From: Adiantum capillus-veneris
Lineage: Eukaryota; Streptophyta; Polypodiopsida; Polypodiales; Pteridaceae
DNA: 64,000 bases
Assembly (NCBI GenBank): GCA_014529385.2
Contig: CM043960.1
Coordinates: 70,557,410 to 70,621,409, forward strand
Direction of reading: 5' to 3'
Position 1 is the stretch's first letter. Each line of letters opens with the position of its first letter. The notes under the pieces were generated by a model that did no database searches, was not told the DNA's origin, and saw only the letters and a program-made list of their open reading frames with translations. The position numbers and the translations under genes are program-made. Below, piece by piece: positions 45,190 through 57,026 of this stretch.

Positions 45190-48100
45190 ATGCAAGGTGC
45201 CGAGAAGGCCAAGAAAAGAGTGTCCCAGAAAGAGAAGCTGCAAGAGCTGCCACCCTACCAACTGGACCCAAGTTCAATATAGACAGCCAAGGCAACATAC
45301 TTGTCCAGAGAATAGCTTGAGGAAAACTACACAACGGTTTTCACTTGTAGGTTTAAGAGTGAATAAGGACACCAAGTAGAGCTACAATTGCTACCGAAAG
45401 AGATCTATGATGTCGCTGCAAAGCCAGACACAAAAGAAGCCAACAGAAGGCTGGGCCTCAGGTACTTCTATGGCCAGGAACCATGTGGCGTAGATTTTCA
45501 AAAAGCCTATGAGTTGTTGTCGACAATTAAAGAGGATGGATCAGCCCAAATCACTGACCAACAAGGGTCCAAAGTAGAAGTGGTGATCACAAAAGAGATT
45601 GTGTCCGAGACACTGAAGTTTCCTACTGAAGGGATGACAATGCGGGCCCGAGACTGGAAGACATAAGGCACATTCACTAAGGAGACTATTGTTGTAACTT
45701 TTGCCGACCTCATCCAAAGGCAAGTGGAAGAACCAGCACGTTTGTATCATCATCACTTCCACTTTCTAGCAAAGAGACCGCCATGGTACACCACCCCACA
45801 CGATGCAGTTGCAACTACCTTCACCCAAGTGTTGAAGTCAACAACCAGGCAACCAATTGATCACGCGCAATATGTGATGACAATGCTGAAGGGCACCAAG
45901 AAAGAAGGCAAAATCACCTAACTGGGCGCGCCTGATGTACTGCCAAGAATAGCATACCATGTTATTGGCATGGCTGATAATTTGCTGCAAGCCCCAGATT
46001 AGAAGACATGGATTGTGTCTGCACAACCTTCTCCCAGAACCACACATTCGTCAAAGAGATTTTATAAATCTGATGAAGAATCGGCAGAAAGCTCCCACGA
46101 AGCTCATAGCAATGAGAGCTCATACAATGAGAGAGAAGGGCGAGAATAGAAGAGGTGAAGAAGAAAGCTGTATCTGCACACCAAGAGGAACCTCAGCAAA
46201 AGAAGGCGAGGTTTGAAAGAGAAAAACAAACTTAAGAAAGAAGCCGCCAAGATGCAGGTGAGGACCCAGAAAAGTGGGTTCCAAAAGAGATAAGGGGTCC
46301 TAGAACCAAAAACCCTGCAAGGAAAGAAGCAGAGGACCCCACAGAATTTTTGGAAACAATGTATGCAGATGCAGAAGCACTTAAGTTAAAAGGAGCTCAA
46401 GAGGCTTAGAGGAAAGCGAGAGAAGATATAGCAGAGCAACAAAGACAAACAGAGGCTACGGAACAAAGTGAGACACATCACGACCAAGAAGAAATGTCTC
46501 CAAAGCCCACCTCGCCTACTACGGAGCAAGAAGACCACTTAATGTCAAGCCCTTGCCCTTCACCAACAGTTAGACCCAATGCGGGCGAGGAAGCCAAGGA
46601 TAAAGAGCCCGAGCACCAAGAATAGGTAGCAGCAAGTTTTGAGCAACCAAGGCCAACTGAACAAAAAGAGGCCACACCTTCTATAACCACCCCACAAGAA
46701 ACAATCGAGGCATCCACAAAGCCTCAAGAAGCAAAAGCAGCTGAGGCCATCGAACAGCGCCCTCAAGGAGAGGTAGAACCCCTACCGCAACCACAAGCAA
46801 CCGCCATAGAACCAACTAAAGAGCCACAAACCAAAACGTTTGAAACATTGAGGCAGCCTAAAGAGTCTTAAGAATAGGAGAAAAATGATGAAGTCATTCT
46901 ACAAGTAAATGAATATGCCAAGCAGATGCAGGTAATGACCGAGAAAATGTGAACAGCAACAATTAGCCGCAATGCAAAGGCAAGAGAACTGGAAATGGTC
47001 ACTGATGCTCTACAAGGAGAGTTAGATGACAGGATGAATGGCATCTCAGATCTACAGAGATAGATCAAAGAGCTAAAGGATGAGGCAGAATAGCATCAGC
47101 TGGCCAAAGAGAAGTAGCAAAAAGAAATGGAGGAGCTGGGCAAGCTTCTTACCAAGTTATCAGATGCCTGCAAGACCAAAGACCAATAGCTGATAGAGGT
47201 AACAAATGAACTCCTGACCACAACTCTGTCAATACAGAAGATCCAAGTGCAGCTCAATGTAGCAAATTCTTCTCTGCAATACTCAGAGCAAAGGATCAAT
47301 GATTAGGTAGTTTTTTTGAGGCAAATCAGAGAAAATGTTGTCGCTTCCATAAAAGTTACAGATGAAGTATATAAAGCTTTGGAAAAGAGAAACAAGGCTC
47401 TCGAACTAGAGCTAAATCAAGAGCAATCACAGAGAAGAGACCTTGCACTAATGCGGGTACAACGAGAAGAGCAACTGCTCAAGGAGATAGCAGAGCTAAA
47501 GAGAGTCAAACAGCTACTGTGAGAGGGAGAACCAGAGACACTGGAAGAAGCTGGTACCTGTGAGCACCCAAGTAATGAAATTCCCTCAGTCTCTTTTGCT
47601 AATACGGAAACACAGCCGACAGAAGGGCTAGAAGAAGAACATTTTGAGGTACCACTCATAGATGCCGAGTAAGTGCCCATGGTCCAACTGTCTAAAGCTG
47701 AAGAAGATGCACTAAAGGAACAAGTTGCTCAGGAAACAGATGTAGAATGGAAAGCAACGATGGATTGGGAGTTGAGAGTTCTCCACTTAGTCAATTTCAC
47801 TCAACTCACACCCAACCAAATCAATGCACAATGGCATCAACAATCATTTCCATACCCTCTAATCAAGGTAGAGCTGTTACAGGTAAAAGAAAGACTATAA
47901 AAAGATATGCAGGCAGAAGGCGCAAAGGATGTACACCCCAAGTGAAGAAAGAGCTGGTTGAACAAGAATCCAAGATATCTGATTCTGTTCACAAGAGCAC
48001 CTGCCGTGCTACAAAAAGACCCAACCTTTTGTCTTGTACCACATGTAAGGACATGGCAAGCACATGAAGCACTAAATAATAAGTGGCCTACATGGCTAAA

Positions 48101-48240
48101 CTATCCAAGATTGCCAGCTCCAGAGCAAGGAACACCGATAGAGGAATACATGGTGGAAACCCTAACGGACGCCATGACTTTCTTCAAAAGTCTTCTTGAC
48201 CTCTCATGTGCCATGCTATACAAGATCTGTTGAATCCTAC
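45190..48240 (+). pseudogene. Element E coding region, coiled-coil rich, family unknown (fossil)
   Basis: A first part (45388-45920) has globular texture (RRLGLRYFYGQEPCGVDFQK, LYHHHFHFLAKRPPWY). A Pro/Glu/Thr-rich stretch follows (46440-46860), then a long heptad-like region (46880-47520; RELEMVTDALQGELDDRMNG, RNKALELELNQEQSQRRDL). The end is another globular-like stretch (47670-48240; FTQLTPNQINAQWHQQ, WPTWLNYPRLPAPEQGTP). I recognise no retroviral domain. Similar anonymous coding regions are known in large non-autonomous plant LTR elements. Confidence 0.5.
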
Positions 48241-48685
48241 TCACATGTATTGAAGCTTTTCACGAGCCAGAGCAAGCAGGAGCACCATGGATGTCATTCC
48301 TTGAAGGCAATAAGGGTCTTTGCTATGACCTAAGTGGCCAGCCTTTCGAAGAAGTCCTTTATGGCTTCTAAGACCGATGCATGTTTTTGCCCTCAAGCAA
48401 TATGTTGGCATTTGAGGAAGCGTTCTGTTAAGTTTCTTCACTTGGCGAATGAAGATACTTGGGCAAGTAATAAGAAACCTAACATTCAGATTTGTTGGTT
48501 ACTCAGCCATTGAACTTAAAAACAGGGTCACCATGCAGTTCTTGCAGGTTCCTAACAAAGAGAGAAGACTCAAATATGAGAAAGCACTCCACGTGCTTAA
48601 AGACCACTTCGCCAGCCATCAACCCGAAGACTACTTCAGCCCATGAAGCTGTGTCAAGGGATGACATAGTGGAGTATGAGGGGAA

Positions 48686-49531
48686 TGTTAGTAGCAAGCT
48701 AACTCGGATATCATTTTTTGGAGCTTTCGTTGTAAAAACATTTATTATTTTGATGAATCATGAATATTGTAACTCCTACTTTCTAGATAAAAATTGTAAT
48801 TGATGAGCCGAGGCTACAAGCTTCCAGATTGTATCAACCTGTCTTTAGTTAGAGCTCCCAGATTATTAGTTTTGACCACAAAAACCTTGGCTACGGTATA
48901 AAAGCCAATTTTTGTAAGTTTTTCATAAGTTTTGGATAACAGAAACACAACATGAGCTAACGGCACTCACTTCTCTCCTTCTCGCACTTCCTACTCTCTT
49001 CCCGGTTGAGCTCTACGCATTGGCGTAAGCATTTCAAGGTAATCCGTTTCTTTTGGCGTCACCAACTCGCGGCCTAATTTCACCATAAGTAGGAATTTAA
49101 GCTTCAAAATCATAAACTAAGTATAGGCAGAGTATTGGGGCATCATTGTTAAGCATTTAGATGCATTCTAAGTCGAAAACGACTAGGTCAAAAACTCACT
49201 GCTGTTAATAATCATGATTTTTTCACTTGAGATTTGAAACCATAAGCATGTGTGCTTAGGTCTTATAAACATGTCCTAGAAGTTTCGTAACGTTTGGATG
49301 TTGTTTGATGCTGTAACGGATGTGATTTATCTACCGATGAGCAATTAGCTTTTGGGAATTCTAGTCATTTGAGTGTAGCTTGAGTTAGATGCGAGTTGTT
49401 TGTTGTTTTCCAAGAGATTGACAACCTCTTGTAGTCTCTATGCACTAATCGAGTCAGCTTATTCCCATGGATTGACAATTATATTCATGGTTCTTGCTAT
49501 GTCTGCAATAAGATAGGAGTGAGGTTAGACA
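48686..49531 (+). repeat. Element E 3' LTR
   Basis: 846 bp, TGTTAG...TTAGACA. TATA box GTATAAAAG at 48896-48904. A palindrome-bearing stretch GTTAATAATCATGATT starts at 49204, 327 bp before the end, echoing the leader of E and placed as in D. Confidence 0.8.
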
Positions 49532-49542
49532 CCCATCCCCAT

Positions 49543-50054
49543 GGAGAGCCTACACCAACACTCTTGGCTATGGAATGCAAATCCAACCAAGAGCCATGCT
49601 TCAATGCTTAAGCTTTCCATCTTATTCATCTTCATTACTATGCTATTATGTTATGCTAAGCAAGAAGAGTGATGATAAGTGAGGAACTATTTATTTCTCC
49701 TATGTATGACTCTTCTTCCTCTTTCCTACCCTCATTCCCTGCTAGCTCTCTCCACCTTCGAAGGTGTTTGAGGCCTTGGGACTGAGGCTTGGGATAGTTA
49801 ATGTTTTTTGCAAATTTTTATGTTATGCTCATGATGCATGAAGATTTCCATAATCATAGCATCACCAAGGTCACAAGGAACACAAAGATTGTATTCTAAC
49901 AAGTCTCTCTTGATGGGAGAATCTATAATACAAATTCCTTTTGGAGGGGGGACTGGCTCCAAGTAAATCATGTCCTCAACTATTGTCATGTTCTCTAATA
50001 CTCTCTCTCTTGAAAAAGTATTGTTCATGCCAAGTTAATTAAGTAATATGTTCA
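49543..50054 (+). mobile_element. Second B-type LTR, left part
   Basis: Matches 10318-10830 closely and continues at 55574 after element F. Its left end is missing where E adjoins. It could be the 3' LTR of B, with everything between as later insertions, or an independent copy. Confidence 0.8.
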
Positions 50055-50270
50055 TTTCAGGACAACGGCAAGGCCGGGCTAGGCAGTGTGGAAAGGGAGT
50101 CCAACTAGGTCAAAGGGCCAGGGGCCATGCTATATAGTGGGTGGTTGGGAGGTGGACTCCTAGGATCTAGTTCCCCTTGTATTACACTGGTATCAGAGCT
50201 CAGGGGGAGACGAGAGTGATGGAGAAGAAGGTTTTGGTATGGCGAGGCATGGCTTTGCATGCCTTCACGG

Positions 50271-50322
<52 letters not shown>
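50271..50322. repeat. (TC)n microsatellite in element F
   Basis: About 25 CT dinucleotides shortly after the primer site. Frames across it on both strands are artefacts. Confidence 0.95.
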
Positions 50323-50325
<3 letters not shown>

Positions 50326-50687
50326 CGACTTCAGCTGAGGCATGACCTCCTTCTCTCCGGGTCTTCTTCCTCTCTCTCGCTCTCTCGTTTGGAAAAGCAA
50401 GACATGCATGCTCATGCAAGTCTTAGCATGCACGGTACCTAAGCAGGAAGGCGGGGTCGACACCAAGCGTGTGCAGGGCCTCTTGATGCGGGAGAAAGAA
50501 GCTAGCCGATCGGCACCAAACCCTACGCAGTTAAGCTCGCTAGGAGCACGAGGCAGAGTTTCTGCAAACTCGTCAGTGTGATGAGGGCTTTGGAGCACCG
50601 CAACGGGCGAGGTACATCATCTTCCCTCTCGGTGGCTCTGCTGTCTGCGCCATCGCCAAAAGAGGTTTTATTTTCACACATAAACGC

Positions 50688-50708
50688 CCTAAGGCCTTTG
50701 GCCTTGGG
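50688..50708. promoter_or_regulatory. Leader hairpin of element F
   Basis: CCTAAGGCC, loop TTT, GGCCTTGGG; counterpart of the A hairpin at 9679-9699. The one stem difference keeps a U-G pair in RNA while the loop changed freely, which looks like constraint on structure. Confidence 0.6.
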
Positions 50709-51589
50709 CAATTAAAATTTACTAAGGGAGGCTGCCTACGGGCCAACCCCCCCTCGTAGCATTGGCATCTCGACAGGACCATGGCATATCGACAGGTTCT
50801 CATCTGCTCGGGATTTTAGCAAATCAGCAAACTTGTCATACTGCAGAGATTAAGAACGCAGCAGTACGATGGAACTTCAAAGGTGGTCAAGGGGCTTACA
50901 CCTCGGTTTATTTGACCGACAGGACTTCAAAGGTCTTAAGGAGGTTTACACCTCGATTTATCCAACAATTGAAAGCCATCCAGGGGCCTTGGTATGGATT
51001 ATGACTGGCCAAAGTAAGGCCAACATTAGCACATGATTGGCGAAGCATGGCTTTGAATACACCATATTCAAATACAAAACAAACGCAAGGTAACCTCTTT
51101 CAATTTTGTTTTTATCAAGTTGATTACCCTCATGGTTTATGCAGGGTGGCAACGTTGCCTAGCAGTAATGGTCAATAAGGCTATGACTGGTATTGCCATG
51201 AGCAAGACTCCATGCAAGGGTGCTAATGAGCACGGCCGGTGTAGTCCAAAGTTAGGTTACTGCTTTCATACTATTTGCAGTTTCCCATCAGTAACACGTT
51301 CGATTTTAGGGCCGACAAGATTGGTCGGCAGGAGTTCTTAATGAGGTACGCAGTTGAGTGCTTAATGACGCACGCAGTTGACTTTGATTTTATTGTCATC
51401 TGCATAATTGGTTACACAATTTAGGCTGTATCTCTATATAAGGTAATGTATGAGATGGGATGAGGCACTTATCATACATATTTTGATCGTTGACCATGAC
51501 TTGATGTAATAACAGTAGGGCTGTCAATTGCTTATGAAGCAATTGACCTCGATGGAGCATGTATCACCCCTCTTGCATATCTCTAAAAT

Positions 51590-54500
51590 GCATCAAAGGT
51601 GACGCACTTTCCCCAATCCAAGCACAGGTATGGCCTCTGACAGTTCACATAAGCATTCAAATTTTGTTGCATACATGGCAAGGGATTCTTTTTTAATATC
51701 TCAAGGAGACATGCATGGCCTCTTCCTGGACTTGTTGAAGGAAGCAAGTTGCTCGGCATGGCCAACTCCTTCTAACAGTTTCTATACGCTGACGGAGAAT
51801 GCTTACCACACAGTATTGGATAATTTCAATTGAAATTGCTCGACATGGTCGATTATTTTTGTCATGATATTTGTAGCCACATCCGTTGGCTCTCAAGACA
51901 AACATATTTATGTGAAGCAAGGATTCAATTTACGACTCTTGCATTGCGATTTTTTCCATTTGGGGTAGGCTATGAGCACAGTCTTTTGGGGAGTTTGTCC
52001 ATATGCCTGCAGGATATTTCAGGCCAACTTTCTCTCGCGCAATAGAGATGGTTATGATCTACATCTGAGCGAGTTTTTCTTCCGATATCTCAAGAAAACT
52101 GGTTACATCAGGATGACCGATTCTTTGACAATTTTTCATGAAGCAAGGATTCTCCCTTGTGCCAAGGTACTACCCAATGACTTGGAATCACGAGCAGTGG
52201 CACACAAGTTTGAAAACCTTGCAAAATAGGTAATATCACCTCACAAAATCCCTACCAGTTTAGACTGTGCAAGGCACTAATGGTTTTGGCTCTCCAGTTT
52301 GAGGCCATCACTCTTGCCAAGGGCTTAAAAATCTGTATGCATGGCATGCTAACAAGGTGGCATGAATTCCACCGCTTCAGAGATGACGCTTCCGCTATCA
52401 CACCAGACACTCTATCACGGACAAACTAAGTTCTGGATGGTTTAAATTTATGGTTGCTGTCAATGCACATAACACTAAATGGAACCTAAATCTAGGACTT
52501 ATTTCATAGGCAAAGTTCCCTATTAAGTCAATTTTGTCAAGTCACGACCCCATACATGGTAAGTGCGTCACACTATGGCTTGTGTTTTCTGTTCCCTCTC
52601 TTGATGAGCGAGTTATACAGGCAGATTGTTGCATGCTTATAGGATAAGCTGCAAGTTAGGAATTAGATGCTACAAAGCAAACAGATTGGGCACAAGATAT
52701 AAAAACTCGTCACTTAAGGAAAGTTCCTCAGCCCAACATTCTCTCTCTCTCTCTTTCTTATTTCTCTCCATGAATAATGGAAATTTTCTACGCAATTTTT
52801 GATACCTGTTTTGTTTGGGAGTCAGCATGAGCCAAGGTGCCCTAACTCTCAGTTAGAAATTGGGCAAGACGTCCTCTATATTAGTCTTCATTGTTTCCTC
52901 GATTGAACACTAATTACCATAAGGGCTATGCGCCATACACGCTGATTAAGAGTCATTGTCAAATCTCGGGTATGACCCAACGGTTGGCATTCCTTGGGGG
53001 ATTGTTCTTAAGATCGATCAGATCTACCCACTGGACTACACAACGACATTAATGGACAAGCAAGAGTCTTGTCATTACGAATGTTTATGGTGTCATTTTG
53101 AATGTTTATGGTGTCATTTCTGCACGACATGGTTTCAGTGCGACACTTGAGTTGAGTTTTTGATAATCATAAACTCAACCCAGCTGATTTCTACCACGTA
53201 TTTTAGATGCAACATACCGTTGCCATAGCATGGCTGTCCATAAGAGCTGGACTTTCCACTTATGTGGATCTCTTGCTCTCTCGTTACCACTACGAGTGTC
53301 TATGGACGCATTGTTAGACCTCGCAGGTGCTTACTAAATCACCCCATAGTCATGGACGATCACAATTTGATCTATTCTTGTTATACTTTCAAGGAAAGCA
53401 GTCCGCAATATACCACGCGGTAGCAGACGAATTCAACTTCTCAAGTTGATTCCAATCATTTTGTACACGGTTGCCTATGTTGGTTATCGTTACCTGCTAG
53501 TCGAGTAGTTTCTACAAAGGGTCTCACCAAGGGGTTTGACTACATCAATTCTAATCGAAGGGTTTGGATTGCAAAGGCAACACTCAGGGTTTCTAGTGCA
53601 ATGTTGCTTGTTTTTTCATAGGTGGACGACGTGCTCCTCTGTATTCAGTTCAATCTCCAGGTACGCATCTATTGATTTGGTGTTATTCCAGTTTTTAGTA
53701 TGCATTGCTTGGGTTTTTCAAGTCGTTTAAATACACTTGAATATTTCAGGGCCATTCCAAGGGCATGTCCAAACAAGTATTTTGGGCCATAGTGTCCAAT
53801 GTACATTATGATGTTATGAATCCACTTGTAGGATTCAATTTGGCACATGTTGTCACATGGGATACAACATGGTCTAGGGACTCAAGGGGTTCGGTTTAGC
53901 CAGTGTGGAGCAATGAATGAGGGTGTCCCTCATTCTTGTCGTAAAGTGCCTAGAGTTACCTCCACACACAAGTACATCTTGTACTTGAAGGGTGTTCTTT
54001 TTTACACATTCTTACATGAGACATATTCCACATGTGGAGAATATGAGTCTTTAAACTGACACTGGTGCCATTATTTCAATTATGTGTCATGACAAAGTCC
54101 CTAGTTGTTGGTCAAATCTTTTTTCTAGACCATTTTCAGCACGATGTATCAGGAGCAATTTCAATGGCCAGAAATTGTCGGATACTTAGAATGACTTGTT
54201 CAGTTACAAGTATTGCTAAAAACAACATTACAAATGGTTGTTTATACATATAGCAAGGCTCTGAGTGGTTAATGAAAAAGTTTCATTGTTGTCCCTAGAA
54301 GTGATTAATGTTTCATCTTCTATTATGGTTCAAACATTTCAGCAAGGCTTGAAAATGATTACCACTGCAAGTATTTAGTTTCTTTTCGGAACTATTTACA
54401 TTACTCTTTACTATGTGCTACGCACATCACATTCACCATAAGTACTGGCAAGGAGGATCATGGATATACATGTTCGGATCTGCTTTTTGCTAAAGGCATG

Positions 54501-54600
54501 CACACTGGGTGTTATGGGCACTAGTGTTTAGCAAAGGACAATTTGGAATGGCATGCATATTCCTCAAGTTGTTGCTTATGAAGTATTTTGCACTCTATGT
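51590..54600 (+). repeat. Element F interior, inverted relative of 60900-63990
   Basis: Long diverged match to the minus strand of element G. Shared words include ACCTAAATCTAG, GAATGCTTATAGGATAAGCTGCAAGT-type text and GACAAGCAAGAGTCTTGTC. I recognise no retroviral domain in it, and frames such as 51972-52229 are unrecognised. It may be a Gag-Pol region decayed past recognition or non-coding filler. Confidence 0.65.
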
Positions 54601-55573
54601 GCACTATCTCTATGAGATTACTTTTGGGTCTACTAATCACCAATAGAGGTCATGGCTCGGTTTGGGTGTTTGTGGATTTTTCAAGTTAACCACGATGGTT
54701 ATTTCAAACATTGTTGATTCCTCAACAATGTTATACGCTATTGTGATTCCCCGTTTACCAGTCGTCTGGGAAGACTGTCTATAAACCGTGGGGGAAACAA
54801 ACCTCAGTACTGCAGTATCCAAGGGGATAGGCAGATTACAAAGTGTAATCTTGGGCTAAAGGATATGCAAAGTGCATGTATTAGCACTAAGCAATCCAAT
54901 TAATAAGAATTTATTGCTCTTCTTGGATTTTACTTACTATCAGTTAACGCATGTTGCAACTAGGTAGTCTCTTCATGTATAAGTCAGGTTCTCAACCTTG
55001 AACACTTGTTAGGGTGGGGTTGTTTACTGATGATGAAATTTGGGAACAAGTCAAGGACTTAAGGACTTAAACTTGGCCGATGAGTCATGTTAGCAAGTTA
55101 CTTTCATGGAAAGTGAAAAGAGGTACTCTTTAGGGTACATCTTTGTGTGATAACTCGTTTTGCATACTCATGTGTGTTCTAAATGGAGTCTGCACACTAT
55201 GATTGGATAGGAATCGGTAACACAAGATGGTTTCAAATGGACAAGAATGTGAAAAATCAAGATGTTACTCTTGGTTTCATTGAACCTGTTGAACCGTGTT
55301 CCGGTCAACCAAATAGCTGGATCCATGAAAGATTCCACTTGGGAAAACATTAGTGTTCTTAAGGAGAAGTTCCCCACTTTTGTTTTCGAGGACAAAAACT
55401 CTCCTTTAAGGGGGGAGTAATGTCAGGACAACGGCAAGGCCGGACTAGACAAGGGCAAGGCCGGGCTAGGCAATGTGGAAAGGGACTCCAACTAGGGCAA
55501 AGGGCTAGGGGCCATGCTATATAGTGGGTGGTTGGGAGGTGAACTCCTAGGTTCTAGTTCCCCTTGTCTTACA

Positions 55574-55694
55574 ACTCATGTTGCTACCATCAATTAAGTT
55601 CACCCTCTATGTTCTCAAAATAACCTCACAAAAATGCTCACTCTAATTCTCTTAATTCCGCTATTCTCAAAGTTCATAGGCCATTTCCATTACA
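55574..55694 (+). mobile_element. Second B-type LTR, right part
   Basis: Aligns with 10828-10942 and ends CCATTACA at 55694, matching CCGTTACA at the B LTR end. No iMet primer site follows, which fits a 3' or solo LTR. Confidence 0.75.
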
Positions 55695-55801
55695 TATGTG
55701 TATCCACCAAGGCGCGCCAGTGATGATGACTGTCGGTAATAGTCATCCAGGAGTCGTACATGTTGAGCTTGATATCTCAACAGGGAGACATGGTCTCTCT
55801 C

Positions 55802-55804
<3 letters not shown>

Positions 55805-55885
<81 letters not shown>
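55805..55885. repeat. (GA)n microsatellite
   Basis: About 80 bp of uninterrupted GA, directly abutting the LINE-like reading frame. Confidence 0.95.
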
Positions 55886-55889
<4 letters not shown>

Positions 55890-56690
55890 AATTTTTTGAG
55901 AGCTTTAAGTACCTTGGCCTCAAGGTTCCAGCCAATCACAATTGGCATGAATGTGCTATGTGTCGTTTGAAATCGGGAAAGAGAGCATACTATGCATTTG
56001 AGAACATGTGTATGCGGAAAACATCAAGTGCTGAGTTCTCAAGAAGTACTTTTTTGACACATTGGTGACACTGGTTGTTCTTTATAGAGTTGAAGTGTGG
56101 GGCGCAAGCATCTCAAAGTCTATTTGAAAAGATTTTGAGAATGTCCAAAAGTGTTTTCTTACAAATGTCTCCAAGTTAAGACACAAACACCATATATGCT
56201 CCTACTTCTTGAGTCGAGATCTCTTATAGTTGAGGTAATGGACATAGAAAGGGTTGTGTTGTCATGATAAAGATGCATCAAAACCCCTCACATCAATTTC
56301 CTACGATTGCATGTGAAGCAAGAAAAAAAGTGCAAAAGACGCATCAAAGCAAGATCTTGAGCACGGGATGGATGCAAGACATAAAGAAGTGGTTTGGGAG
56401 ATGGGATGCATTACACTTGCTACATGATGCCTCAATTGACTCCCAAGTGAATGAAGCTTTTCTACAACACCAATGTATTATGGCTTGGGAGGAATTCAGT
56501 GGATCACGCTTCATATATTACACCACCCATATTGCCCCCAACTACATAACCATGTTCTTTGTTGAAAGAGGAAACCGTACTCACCCTTACATGCTTGATC
56601 ATATCCCCTTGTCAGCGATACGCACTATCGCAGCCATTCGGCTTAGCTCCCACTCCCTTTGATGCGAGATATGGCGTTGAATAACTAGAT
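55886..56690 (+). pseudogene. LINE-type reverse-transcriptase protein, C-terminal fragment
   Basis: FEFFESFKYLGLKVPANHNW then CRLKSGKRAYYAFENMCM matches the region after the RT core of plant LINE-like ORF2 proteins (FKYLG...W...R...A...). In other frames come VEVWGASISKSI, KDFENVQKCFLT near 56090-56160 and, at 56264-56662, TGWMQDIKKWFGRWDALHLL, FIYYTTHIAPNY and SAIRTIAAIRLSSHSL. The reading moves between frames after about 56060 and holds stops, so it is not functional. The endonuclease and RT active site are absent upstream, as expected for a 5'-truncated LINE, although here a GA microsatellite takes their place. No poly(A) tail was seen at the 3' side. Confidence 0.7.
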
Positions 56691-57026
56691 GCTGATAGTC
56701 TTTTGTTTGAACGCGTTTGATGATTTTTTTTAAAAAATCCTAAATAGTTGCATATACATCAAAATAAAATAGACATTCATTTATGTGTGGATCTTATCTA
56801 TATCTTCACGCTCCTTTAAACCCTCTCTTATCTAGGGGGCCATTCGAGCAATTTCAGCTCGCATTTACTCCCGCTACTTTTGACATATCTCTATAATGAC
56901 ATTAGGTTCATTATTGAACATGGTCAAGCAATCTATTAGATAGATCCCAAGATTTTTCAAGATCTAAAATATCCTGAAATCATTACTCTACCCGGCATAG
57001 CTACTCGCATACAACTTATGCAATAG

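Larger units (their letters stand above)
44151..49531 (+). mobile_element. Element E: LTR element related to D by LTR and leader; 5' LTR not found
   Basis: Leader with repeated palindromes (44473-45001), an unusual coding region (45190-48240), purine tract GAGTATGAGGGGAA, and a 3' LTR at 48686-49531. The last ~200 bp of its LTR align with the D LTR (TTGACAACC, GTCAGCT, GGATTGACA, TTCTTGC/TTCTCG). No Gag, protease, RT or integrase is recognised. Its right flank enters the second B-type LTR. Left boundary is uncertain. Broken in ten or more places, so old. Confidence 0.7.
50055..55573 (+). mobile_element. Element F: short-LTR Ty3/gypsy element of the A group
   Basis: The LTRs 50055-50186 and 55421-55573 are, inverted, recognisably the A LTR (CAAGGCCGGGCTAGGCA, CCATGCTATATAGTGGG). 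Primer site CTGGTATCAGAGC starts at 50187 and matches the initiator-Met tRNA complement. Tract AAGGGGGGAGTAA precedes the 3' LTR. Flanks GTTCA and ACTCA are a plausible decayed duplication inside the B-type LTR. Integrase words survive near 54640-54700, and the tail STWENISVLKEKFPTFVFED near 55325-55385. The rest (51590-54600) is unrecognised but repeated, inverted, in G. Heavily broken. Confidence 0.8.

Noticed and set aside
43097-49531. C and E as one continuous element
   Set aside because: E has its own LTR type, its own leader repeats and unrelated coding sequence; no shared LTR with C could be shown.
51972-52229. 85-codon frame in F as a captured host gene
   Set aside because: The inverted copy in G does not keep the frame, and no domain is recognised.
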